Shown: positions 1 through 5,643, numbered from the stretch's first letter. The stretch is DNA of 6,000 nt from Acidimicrobiia bacterium (GCA_017853455.1 JAFMJM010000151.1:1-6000), one strand, 5' to 3'. Made by a program: numbers and translations. The notes: generated by a model from the letters alone, not told the origin.

Positions 1-13
1 GACCACGACCACC

Positions 14-54
14 CGAACGGCGGGCGGCACTCTCCGGAGTCCGCCCGCCGTTCG
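14..54. terminator. Strong hairpin downstream of the leftward operon, probable terminator
   Basis: The arms at 14-27 and 41-54 are perfectly complementary over 14 bp (CGAACGGCGGGCGG against its reverse complement). Inside them a 4-bp stem (ACTC 29-32 with GAGT 37-40) closes a four-base loop, leaving C28 bulged. There is no T-tract on either side, so this is not a classical intrinsic terminator. Hairpins without a U-tract are common at gene ends in high-GC actinobacteria. It lies about 84 bp beyond the stop of the minus-strand operon and may serve both strands if a convergent gene lies to the left. Confidence 0.7.
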
Positions 55-86
55 CGTCTCCGGGGGCCGGCCGCGACCGGGCGACC

Positions 87-105
87 GACGCCGTAGGTCG
101 GCGTC
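87..105. other. Small 6-bp inverted repeat in the operon 3' region
   Basis: GACGCC (87-92) and GGCGTC (100-105) can pair around a 7-base loop. An alternative pairing CGACC (82-86) with GGTCG (96-100) is mutually exclusive with it. It lies between the end of the minus-strand operon and the stronger hairpin at 14-54, and may add to 3'-end folding of the transcript. It is short, and such repeats arise easily at this GC content. Confidence 0.3.
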
Positions 106-137
106 CCCCGCTCACGAGCCGGCCGACGCCGACCGGG

Positions 138-1112
138 TCAGGAGACGTCGAGGACGATCTTGCCGACGGCGTGGCCGTCGCCCACGTACCGCAGGGCGGC
201 GGCCGCCTCGGCGAGCGGGAACGTCGCCCCGATGTGGGGCGTGGCCCGACCCTGTCCGAGCAGGTCGAGGAGCTCGGCCTCGTTGCGGACCATCGCGGCG
301 AACTCGTGGGTGGTGAAGCCCATGAACTCGAAGCCCATGATCCGGATGCCCTTGAGCAGCACGAGGTTGAGCGGGATCTTCGGGATCTCGCCGGCGGCGT
401 AGCCGATCGTCACGAAGCGTCCGCCGTACCGCAGTGCCCGCAGCGCCGGCTCGGCCAGGGCGCCCCCGACCGGGTCGATCACGATGTCGGCCCCCTCGGG
501 CAGCACGCCCTTGAGCGCGCCCCGGAGGTCGCCGTCGGTGTGATTGACGAGGTGGGTGGCGCCCAACGAGCGGGCGACCTCGAGCTTCGTCGGCGACGAC
601 GCCACCGCCGTGACGACGCCCCCGAGGGCGACGGCGAGCTGCACGGCCGCCAGCCCCACGCCCCCACCGGCTCCGAGCACGATGACCTGCTCGCCGGGCT
701 GGAGGGCGGCGACGGTCCGCAGCGAGTTGTAGGAGGTGCGGTGCGCGACCCCGAAGGCCGAGGCCTCGCGGTACCCCACCCCGTCGGGGATACGGGTGAG
801 TGACGACGCCGCCGCGACGGCCTCCTCGGCGAACGCCCCCACGAACAGCGTGCCCATCACCCGGTCGCCGACGGCGAACCCGTCGACCCCGTCGGCGACC
901 TCGGTGACGTCGCCGGCGAACTCGCTCCCGGGCACGAACGGGGTCGGGCACGACACCTGGTAGCGGTTCGCCACGATCAGCACGTCGGGAAAGTTGACCG
1001 CCGCCGCCCGCACCGCGACGCGCACCTGGCCCGTCCCGAGGTCGGGGGACGGGATCTCCTCGACCCGCACCACCTCGGGCGGGCCGTACTCGTGGCAGAC
1101 GGCGGCACGCAC
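138..1112 (-). CDS. NADPH:quinone oxidoreductase family protein (zinc-free MDR)
   Basis: A 324-residue medium-chain dehydrogenase/reductase, a normal length for the quinone-oxidoreductase branch. Such enzymes are cytosolic and use NADPH to reduce quinones or activated double bonds (enoyl or acryloyl groups). The N-terminal GroES-like domain shows AAVNFPD (37-43) and PFVPGSEFAG (58-67). The Rossmann domain carries the nucleotide motif GAGGGVG at 147-153, followed by AAVQLA. No catalytic or structural zinc ligands are visible; only two cysteines (6 and 55) occur. I chose the GTG at 1112 because conserved sequence starts there (VRAAVCHEYG) and a Shine-Dalgarno GGAAGGGAG lies 5 nt upstream. An in-frame ATG at 1190 would overlap the preceding gene and add a low-complexity, unconserved N-terminus. 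It is the third gene of the operon, 19 bp after the kinase. The substrate is unknown; reduction of an enoyl or quinone intermediate would suit the neighbours. Confidence 0.93.
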   Translation of the reverse strand: MRAAVCHEYGPPEVVRVEEIPSPDLGTGQVRVAVRAAAVNFPDVLIVANRYQVSCPTPFVPGSEFAGDVTEVADGVDGFAVGDRVMGTLFVGAFAEEAVAAASSLTRIPDGVGYREASAFGVAHRTSYNSLRTVAALQPGEQVIVLGAGGGVGLAAVQLAVALGGVVTAVASSPTKLEVARSLGATHLVNHTDGDLRGALKGVLPEGADIVIDPVGGALAEPALRALRYGGRFVTIGYAAGEIPKIPLNLVLLKGIRIMGFEFMGFTTHEFAAMVRNEAELLDLLGQGRATPHIGATFPLAEAAAALRYVGDGHAVGKIVLDVS

Positions 1113-1117
1113 GGTCG

Positions 1118-1126
1118 CTCCCTTCC
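1118..1126 (-). promoter_or_regulatory. Ribosome binding site for the quinone oxidoreductase
   Basis: Minus-strand GGAAGGGAG sits 5 nt upstream of GTG 1112. It decides the start in favour of this GTG over the ATG at 1190, and lies in the 19-bp gap between the two genes. Confidence 0.7.
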
Positions 1127-1131
1127 GGCCG

Positions 1132-2160
1132 TCAGGCCGGGTTCGAGAAGGTGGTGGACTCGGCCAGGTCGGCGGCCGACTGCATCGCACCGAGCACGAC
1201 CGGACCGAACGCCAGCAGCTTCTCGTCGGCGGCGGCCCGCTGGAAGCCCTGCTCGAGCACGATGGCGAGCTTCCACTTGGCCAGGATCAGGTAGTAGTCG
1301 AGGTCGTCGACCTGACGGCCCGACACCTCGGCGTAGTGGGCCACGACCTGGTCGCGCGTGGGCATGCCCTGCATGTTGACGTAGCCCGACGTGGCGGCCT
1401 CGTCGGCGGCCGTGTCGTCGGGCCAGCCCTGGACCATCCATCCGAGGTCGAGCTTCGGGTCGCCGACGGTGCCCATCTCCCAGTCGACCAGGGCGGCCAG
1501 ACGGGCGGGGGCGCCGTACTCGAACATCACGTTGGCGAACTGGTAGTCGCCGTGCATGAGACCGGGCCGGTAGTCGAGGGGCCGGTTGGCGACGAGCCAG
1601 GCCGACGCCTCGTCGAAGCCGGGCAGGTCGCGTCCCTTGATCCGCTCGAAGAAGCGGGTCCAACGCTCGACCTGGCGCTCGTGGAACCCGTCGGGCCGGC
1701 CCAGGTCGGCCAGACCCTTGGCCTGCCAGTCGACCCGGGAGAGCAGGGCGATGCCCTCGGCGAGCTGGTAGCCGAGCCCGGCCCGGGCCTCGAGGTCGGT
1801 GTCGAACGGCGCCGGCCAGCGCTTCTCGACCATCCCCATCGGCGACCAGCCGTCGATGAAGCCCATCAGGTAGAAGCAGCGACCCACCACCGACGGGTCG
1901 TCGCAGACCGCCACGGCCTCGGTGTGGGGGACGTCGGTGCCGTCGAGGGCCTCGACGATCCGCCACTCGCGCAGGATGCCGCCGTCACGGTCGGCGGGTG
2001 CGGTCGTCGGCGGGATCCGGATGACGCAGTGGAGATCGCCCCGGCGGAGCTCGTAGATCTCGTTCTGGCTGCCGCCCGAGATGAACGAGTGCTCGAGCGG
2101 CTCCCCGGCGCCCGGCAGACCCCGTTCGTCCATCCAGGCGGCGAGACGCTCGAAGTCCAT
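1132..2160 (-). CDS. Phosphotransferase family protein (APH fold, ACAD10/11-type kinase domain)
   Basis: A 342-residue aminoglycoside-phosphotransferase-fold kinase. Features in order: glycine-rich loop region FISGGSQNEIYEL (26-38), VIRIPP (46-51) in the strand that normally holds the ATP-binding basic residue, the catalytic Brenner motif HGDYQFAN (203-210; base D205), the metal-binding VDWEMG (226-231, D227), and VGDPKLDLGW (232-241). The wording of these motifs matches the kinase domain fused to acyl-CoA dehydrogenase in ACAD10/ACAD11 rather than antibiotic-resistance enzymes. Family knowledge: such kinases can phosphorylate hydroxyacyl-CoAs, as LvaA does in levulinate catabolism. The start ATG at 2160 overlaps the dehydrogenase stop by one base (TGATG), so translation is probably coupled. 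An ORF continuing upstream to 2634 lies wholly inside the dehydrogenase and is not coding. Hydroxyacyl-CoA as substrate is inference; the fold and activity class are firm. Confidence 0.92.
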   Translation of the reverse strand: MDFERLAAWMDERGLPGAGEPLEHSFISGGSQNEIYELRRGDLHCVIRIPPTTAPADRDGGILREWRIVEALDGTDVPHTEAVAVCDDPSVVGRCFYLMGFIDGWSPMGMVEKRWPAPFDTDLEARAGLGYQLAEGIALLSRVDWQAKGLADLGRPDGFHERQVERWTRFFERIKGRDLPGFDEASAWLVANRPLDYRPGLMHGDYQFANVMFEYGAPARLAALVDWEMGTVGDPKLDLGWMVQGWPDDTAADEAATSGYVNMQGMPTRDQVVAHYAEVSGRQVDDLDYYLILAKWKLAIVLEQGFQRAAADEKLLAFGPVVLGAMQSAADLAESTTFSNPA

Positions 2161-3461
2161 CAGAGGTTCCCGACCTCGAGGTCGAGGACGTGCGCGAACT
2201 TCTGCTGCGCCGCCTCGATCTTGCCGGGGATCCACTCGGTCGGCCACATGCCGTCGGTGGCCTCGTAGTCGCGCAGCACCTGGCGGGCGATGGTGACCTT
2301 GTGCACCTCGGTCGGCCCGTCGGCGAGGCCCATGACCCCGGCGCCGGCGACCATCGACAGGAACGGCATCTCGTTGCTGACGCCGAGCGCCCCGTGGACC
2401 TGCATGGCCCGCCAGGCGATGTCGTGGAGGACCGTCGGCATGACCACCTTGGCGGTGGCGATGTCCTTGCGGACCTTCTTGTAGTCGTTGTACTTGTCGA
2501 TCTCCCAGGCCGTGTAGAGCACGAACAGCCGGAACTGGATCAGCTGGGCGTAGGAATCGGCGATGAAGCCCTGGACGAACTGCTTCTCGGCCAGCTTCGA
2601 GCCGGCGACGTCGCGACTGAGGGCCCGCTCGCACATCATGTCGAGGGCCTGCTGGGCCCAGCCGATGGTGCGCATGGCGTGGTGGATGCGCCCGCCACCG
2701 AGGCGCGTCTGGGCGATGGCGAACGCCTGGCCCTCACCACCGAGGACGGCGTCGGCCGGCACCCGTACCTCGTCGTAGTGGATGAGGGCGTGGTAGCCCT
2801 CGTTGATCGGCTCGCCGAACAGTCCGACGTTGCGCACGATGTTGACGCCCGGCGTGTCGGTGGGCACCAGGAACATCGACATGCCCTGGTAGGCGCTGAC
2901 CTCGGGATCGGTGACGGCCATCACGATGAGGAACGTCGAGGTCTTGGCGTTGGAGGAGTAGTACTTCCAGCCGTTGATGACCCACTCGTCGCCGTCCTTG
3001 TGGGCGCGGCACTTGAACAGGGTCGGGTCGGCACCGGCCTGGGGCTCGGTCATGGAGTAGGTGGAGAAGATCTCGCCGTCGAGCAGCGGCCGGAGGTACT
3101 TGGCCTTCTGCTCGTCGGTGCCGTAGTGGGCGATGATCTCGGCGTTGCCGGTGTCGGGCGCCTGGCACCCGAACACCACCGACGCCCACAGGGTGCGCCC
3201 GAGGATCTCGTTGAGCAGGGCCAGCTTGAGCTGTCCGAAGCCCTGGCCGCCGAGCTCGGGGCCGAGGTGGGTGGCCCACATCCCCCGCCGGCGGACCTCG
3301 TCCTTGAGCGGGTCGATGATGCGGCGCATCTCGGGGGTCATCGGGTCGAACTGCTTGTGCGGGAAGACGTAGTCGAGCGGCTCGACCTCCTCGCGCACGA
3401 ATTCGTCGACCCAGTCGAGGATCTCCTGGTACTCAGGATCCGTCTCGAAGTCCCACCCCAT
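2160..3461 (-). CDS. Acyl-CoA dehydrogenase family protein (ACAD10/11-like)
   Basis: A 433-residue cytosolic FAD enzyme that forms the alpha,beta double bond of acyl-CoAs or a related reaction. Visible landmarks: an N-terminal helical domain with GPELGGQGFG (67-76), the beta-domain flavin-contact motif YSMTEPQAGADPT (135-147), INGWKYYSSNA (162-172), GGGRIHHAMRTIGWAQ (255-270) at the start of the C-terminal helices, and VHGALGVSNEMPF (355-367). The segment LADGPTEVHKVTIARQ (379-394) stands where medium-chain enzymes have YEGT with the catalytic glutamate, so D381 occupies that place. This pattern is typical of the ACAD10/11 branch. I chose ATG 3461 because GGAGGT lies 6 nt upstream; an in-frame ATG at 3506 gives an unconserved extension. 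It is the first gene of the operon and overlaps the kinase start by one base. The exact substrate is unknown; a phosphorylated hydroxyacyl-CoA is possible given the kinase partner. Confidence 0.95.
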   Translation of the reverse strand: MGWDFETDPEYQEILDWVDEFVREEVEPLDYVFPHKQFDPMTPEMRRIIDPLKDEVRRRGMWATHLGPELGGQGFGQLKLALLNEILGRTLWASVVFGCQAPDTGNAEIIAHYGTDEQKAKYLRPLLDGEIFSTYSMTEPQAGADPTLFKCRAHKDGDEWVINGWKYYSSNAKTSTFLIVMAVTDPEVSAYQGMSMFLVPTDTPGVNIVRNVGLFGEPINEGYHALIHYDEVRVPADAVLGGEGQAFAIAQTRLGGGRIHHAMRTIGWAQQALDMMCERALSRDVAGSKLAEKQFVQGFIADSYAQLIQFRLFVLYTAWEIDKYNDYKKVRKDIATAKVVMPTVLHDIAWRAMQVHGALGVSNEMPFLSMVAGAGVMGLADGPTEVHKVTIARQVLRDYEATDGMWPTEWIPGKIEAAQQKFAHVLDLEVGNL

Positions 3462-3467
3462 GACCTG

Positions 3468-3473
3468 ACCTCC
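3468..3473 (-). promoter_or_regulatory. Ribosome binding site for the acyl-CoA dehydrogenase
   Basis: Minus-strand GGAGGT lies 6 nt before ATG 3461. This near-consensus Shine-Dalgarno fixes the start and shows that this operon is translated from a leadered mRNA, unlike the two plus-strand genes that follow. Confidence 0.8.
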
Positions 3474-3503
3474 GTCTGCCGGTGCTCGAAGGGGCCGCCC
3501 GCC

Positions 3504-3519
3504 CACCCGGGACCGGGTG
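3504..3519. promoter_or_regulatory. 16-bp palindrome in the dehydrogenase leader
   Basis: CACCCGG (3504-3510) and CCGGGTG (3513-3519) form a perfect 7-2-7 inverted repeat. The two-base gap is too tight for a good RNA hairpin, so it reads better as a protein-binding dyad if functional. It sits 43 bp upstream of the dehydrogenase start, inside its presumed 5' leader. The composition is nearly all G/C, so chance occurrence is possible. Confidence 0.3.
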
Positions 3520-3556
3520 CGGTGCGGACCCCGGGGGCACGTTAGGTGCCGACGGC

Positions 3557-3571
3557 GGCCGCTCCGCGGCC
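3557..3571. other. Hairpin in the divergent leader region
   Basis: GGCCGC (3557-3562) and GCGGCC (3566-3571) pair around a three-base loop (TCC), a stable 6-bp stem. It would lie in the 5' leader of the dehydrogenase transcript if that starts near 3604. Function is unknown. No T-tract follows it on either strand. Confidence 0.3.
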
Positions 3572-3610
3572 CGGAGGCAGGGAGAGACGGGCGTTTCCGC
3601 CCCGTTTCGC

Positions 3611-3640
3611 ATCGTATGAGAACGTCGTTCTCGTCGGCAA
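3611..3640 (-). promoter_or_regulatory. Candidate promoter of the acyl-CoA dehydrogenase operon
   Basis: On the minus strand TTGCCG (3640-3635; 4/6 to TTGACA) is followed after 18 nt by TACGAT (3616-3611; 4/6 to TATAAT). Transcription would begin near 3604, giving a leader of about 140 nt. The spacer holds the palindrome listed separately at 3618-3632. A second possible minus-strand -10, TAACGT at 3544-3539, would give a shorter leader but has no recognisable -35. The assignment rests on box similarity and position only. Confidence 0.45.
3618..3632. promoter_or_regulatory. Operator-like palindrome between -35 and -10
   Basis: GAGAAC-GTC-GTTCTC is a perfect 6-3-6 inverted repeat, relatively A/T-rich for its surroundings, and lies wholly in the spacer of the candidate minus-strand promoter. 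A repressor bound here would block RNA polymerase. TetR-family repressors controlling actinobacterial lipid catabolism recognise dyads with AAC...GTT half-sites; the KstR site has two bases between AAC and GTT, whereas this one has three, so it is not a KstR match. The regulator is not in the window. Confidence 0.5.
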
Positions 3641-3668
3641 CCCGGGGAGCGGGTGGCCCGGTCGTCGG

Positions 3669-3682
3669 TACGCTCCGCGGCG
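3669..3682 (+). promoter_or_regulatory. Leaderless promoter -10 box of the acetyltransferase
   Basis: TACGCT (3669-3674) fits TAnnnT and is followed after exactly 7 nt by GTG 3682. This is the spacing at which transcription starts on the first base of the codon. No Shine-Dalgarno precedes this GTG, which agrees with leaderless translation. The next gene's start has the same arrangement. Confidence 0.5.
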
Positions 3683-4206
3683 TGGCCGGACCGACCTTCC
3701 GCTGGGCCGACGCCGCCGACGTGGCGGCCGTCGTCGACCTCGTCGAATCGGCCTACCGGGGCGAGGCCAGCCGGGCCGGATGGACGCACGAGGCCGACCT
3801 GGTCGGCGGGCGGCGCATCGACGCCGACACCCTCACCGCCCAGATGGTCGCGGGCACCCGGGTGCTCCTCGTCGAGACCGGTGGCGCAATCGAGGCCTGC
3901 TGTGCCCTCCGGGACGACGGCTGCGGCACCGTGGCCTTCGGGATGTTCGCCGTGGTGCCGACCCGCCAGGCCCGGGGCACCGGCTCGGCACTTCTCGGCG
4001 AGGCCGCCCGCATCGCCCGTGACGACTGGGGGGCCAGCACGCTCGAGCTCGACGTCATCGATGTCCGGGCCGAGTTGATCGCCTGGTACGAGCGGCGGGG
4101 GTTCGTGCGGTCGGGCGGCGAGCGGTCGTTCCCCTACGGAGACGACCGCTTCGGCGACCCGTTCCGCGACGATCTTCGCTTCACGGTGATGACCCGGGCG
4201 CTCTGA
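3682..4206 (+). CDS. GNAT family N-acetyltransferase
   Basis: A 174-residue single-domain GNAT protein, which transfers an acetyl group from acetyl-CoA to an amine; the acceptor is unknown. The N-terminal stretch ESAYRGEASRAGWTHEADL (22-40) is typical of one actinobacterial GNAT subgroup. The acetyl-CoA motif A is seen as VVPTRQARGTGSALL (91-105), with the Q/RxxGxG core at Q96-G101. The conserved C-terminal WYERRGF (135-141) follows. I chose GTG 3682 because the GNAT fold begins at once (PTFRWADAADV) and a TACGCT box lies 7 nt upstream. An ATG at 3616 lies inside the divergent operator region and adds an unconserved N-terminus. The gene is divergent from the dehydrogenase operon and 55 bp before the cyclase. 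It could be a housekeeping modifier with no link to either neighbour. Confidence 0.88.
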   Translation: MAGPTFRWADAADVAAVVDLVESAYRGEASRAGWTHEADLVGGRRIDADTLTAQMVAGTRVLLVETGGAIEACCALRDDGCGTVAFGMFAVVPTRQARGTGSALLGEAARIARDDWGASTLELDVIDVRAELIAWYERRGFVRSGGERSFPYGDDRFGDPFRDDLRFTVMTRAL

Positions 4207-4248
4207 CGACAGCCTGGGCCCCACGCCACCCGGGCGGCTCGATCTGGC

Positions 4249-4262
4249 TAGGGTCCGCGCCG
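4249..4262 (+). promoter_or_regulatory. Leaderless promoter -10 box of the cyclase gene
   Basis: TAGGGT (4249-4254) is followed after 7 nt by GTG 4262, with no Shine-Dalgarno in between. From the box through the start codon, 13 of 16 bases equal the corresponding acetyltransferase signal (TACGCTCCGCGGCGTG against TAGGGTCCGCGCCGTG). This suggests the cyclase/SnoaL pair has its own promoter within the 55-bp gap. No convincing -35 is seen. Confidence 0.55.
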
Positions 4263-5221
4263 TGACCACCGAACGAGTCCCCGTCCCCGCCCGTCCGACC
4301 GAGGACGACCTCGCCGGGCTCTTCACGGCGCTCTCCAACTGGGGCCGCTGGGGCGACGACGACGAGCGGGGCACCCTCAACCACCTGACCGAGGCCCACC
4401 GCCGCCACGCCGCGACCCTCGTGGTCGACGGCGTCCCGGTCAGCCTGGCGCACGACCTCGGGACCGCACCGTCACCGGAGACGCCGTTCCCCGCGCACCA
4501 CCACATGCTCGCGGCGGGCGATGCACGCGACAACACCGGCATCCCGGGCTACGAGGCGAGCCGCGACTACGTCGGGACGCAGGTCCACGGCCTCGGCATC
4601 ACCCACGTCGACGCGCTCTGCCACATGTTCGTCGACGGCCGGATGTACAACGGTCGCCCCGCCTCCGACGTGCGCAGCGACGGCGCCCGGTCGAACACGA
4701 TCATGACCTTCGCCGAGGGCGTGGTCGGCCGGGGCGTGCTCCTCGACCTCGTCGCCGCCCGCGATGGTGTCCCACTCGACGACGCGGCGATCGTGACCCG
4801 GGCCGAGCTCGAGGCAGCGGAGGCCGCACTCGGCGTGACGGTCGGCACCGGCGACATCGTGTGCGTCGCCACCGGCCGGGACGCCCGCCGGGCCGAGGCC
4901 GGTGGGGCGCTCGACCCGGGCCGGGGCATGGCCGGCCTGCACCCCGACTGCCTCCCGTGGCTCCGCGAGCGGGAGGTCGCGGTGCTCGGCAGCGACGGGA
5001 TCTCCGACCCGATGCCCGGCCTCGGCGTCCCCAACTGGATGTTCCCGGTGCACCAGATCGGCATCGTGGGCCTCGGGCTGCCCCTCATCGACAACCTGCA
5101 CCTCGGACGTCTCGCCGAGCGGTGCGCCGCCGCCGGGCGCTACGAGTTCCTGTTCTCGATGGGCACCCTGCGGGTCGTCGGCGGCACGGGCTGCCCCGTG
5201 AACCCGATCGCCGTGCTGTGA
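4262..5221 (+). CDS. Cyclase family protein (kynurenine formamidase/isatin hydrolase-like metal hydrolase)
   Basis: A 319-residue member of the cyclase superfamily (Pfam Cyclase, PF04199), soluble metal-dependent hydrolases or lactone/amide-opening enzymes. N-terminal family signature: RWGDDDERGTLNHLT (29-43). The metal-binding core is HGLGITHVDALCH (109-121), with H115, D117 and H121 as likely ligands and H109 as a further candidate, followed by DGRMYNG (125-131). Further conserved blocks are GLHPDCLPWLREREVAVLGSD (225-245), VHQIGIVGLGLPLIDN (263-278) and the C-terminal GGTGCPVNPIAVL. Relative to the isatin-hydrolase motif HxGTHxDxPxH, the Gly is Ile and the Pro is Leu, as in the longer clade of roughly 310-330 residues. 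The start GTG 4262 follows a leaderless -10 box. The stop overlaps the SnoaL-like gene by 4 bp. The substrate is unknown; no kynurenine or indole pathway genes are present here. Confidence 0.92.
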   Translation: MTTERVPVPARPTEDDLAGLFTALSNWGRWGDDDERGTLNHLTEAHRRHAATLVVDGVPVSLAHDLGTAPSPETPFPAHHHMLAAGDARDNTGIPGYEASRDYVGTQVHGLGITHVDALCHMFVDGRMYNGRPASDVRSDGARSNTIMTFAEGVVGRGVLLDLVAARDGVPLDDAAIVTRAELEAAEAALGVTVGTGDIVCVATGRDARRAEAGGALDPGRGMAGLHPDCLPWLREREVAVLGSDGISDPMPGLGVPNWMFPVHQIGIVGLGLPLIDNLHLGRLAERCAAAGRYEFLFSMGTLRVVGGTGCPVNPIAVL

Positions 5222-5628
5222 GCGCGCCCGACGCCCAACGCGGCCACGCCCACGACGTCGAGGAGCTGCGCAACCTCGGGCAGCGCTACGCCCGCGCCGT
5301 CGACGACCGCGCCTACGACGCGCTCCCGACGTGCTTCACGCCCGACGCCGTGGTCGAGGGCATCCGCGGCACCACCACCATCGCCGACTTCGTCACGACC
5401 CTGCGCGCCGCGCCGGCATCGAACGGACTCCACGTGCTCGGGGCGCCGCTGCTCACCTTCACCGCCGGCACCGACGCCGCCGCCCTCGACACCTACGCGG
5501 TCGTGTACCGGTGGTCGGACGACTCGCCCCGCACCACCCTCGCCGTGCGCTACCTCGACGACGTCGTACGCACGCCCGTCGGCTGGCGCATCGCCCATCG
5601 GCGGACCGTGCTGATCTGGGCCGACTGA
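5218..5628 (+). CDS. SnoaL-like / NTF2-fold domain protein
   Basis: A 136-residue protein of the SnoaL/NTF2-like superfamily. Recognisable features are the N-terminal helix pattern VEELRNLGQRYARAVDDRAYDAL (14-36), CFTPDAVVEG (39-48), in which an acidic D43 faces the cone-shaped pocket in relatives, H72 in GLHVLG, and the closing strand GWRIAHRRTVLIW (122-134). Relatives include steroid isomerases, polyketide cyclases, dehydratases and non-enzymatic binders, so function cannot be read from the fold. The GTG start at 5218 overlaps the cyclase stop (GTGA), implying translational coupling and probably a shared pathway. Open reading frame upstream of 5218 lies inside the cyclase gene and is not conserved-looking. 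No signal peptide or membrane segment is visible. Confidence 0.85.
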   Translation: MSAPDAQRGHAHDVEELRNLGQRYARAVDDRAYDALPTCFTPDAVVEGIRGTTTIADFVTTLRAAPASNGLHVLGAPLLTFTAGTDAAALDTYAVVYRWSDDSPRTTLAVRYLDDVVRTPVGWRIAHRRTVLIWAD

Positions 5629-5643
5629 CCCGTCGCCGACCCC

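Noticed and set aside
112..951. Arginine-rich minus-strand frame overlapping the quinone oxidoreductase
   Set aside because: It is a shifted reading of the oxidoreductase gene. The R/G-rich composition is the usual out-of-frame product of high-GC coding DNA.
1132..2160. Kinase as an aminoglycoside resistance gene
   Set aside because: The Brenner motif is shared by the whole fold, but the surrounding motifs and the coupling to an acyl-CoA dehydrogenase point to the ACAD10/11-type metabolic branch.
994..2268. Long plus-strand open frame (about 424 codons) opposite the kinase and the start of the oxidoreductase
   Set aside because: It has no recognisable domain and is antisense to two well-supported genes. 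Long antisense frames are expected where third positions are nearly always G or C.
2190..3545. Plus-strand open frame (about 451 codons) opposite the acyl-CoA dehydrogenase
   Set aside because: It mirrors the dehydrogenase codons, has low-complexity composition rich in V, D, G, L and H, no ribosome binding site and no family resemblance.
3618..3632. The dyad as a KstR (cholesterol regulon) site
   Set aside because: KstR sites have two bases between AAC and GTT; here there are three, and no sterol catabolic genes are in view.
3616..3681. Upstream ATG (3616) as start of the acetyltransferase
   Set aside because: The added residues are unconserved, the ATG overlaps the operator-like dyad, and GTG 3682 has a TAnnnT box at leaderless distance.
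3433..4542. Minus-strand open frame (about 369 codons) across the divergent region, acetyltransferase and cyclase start
   Set aside because: It crosses the promoter region and is antisense to two real genes. Its translation is disordered and rich in P, R and G, with no domain.
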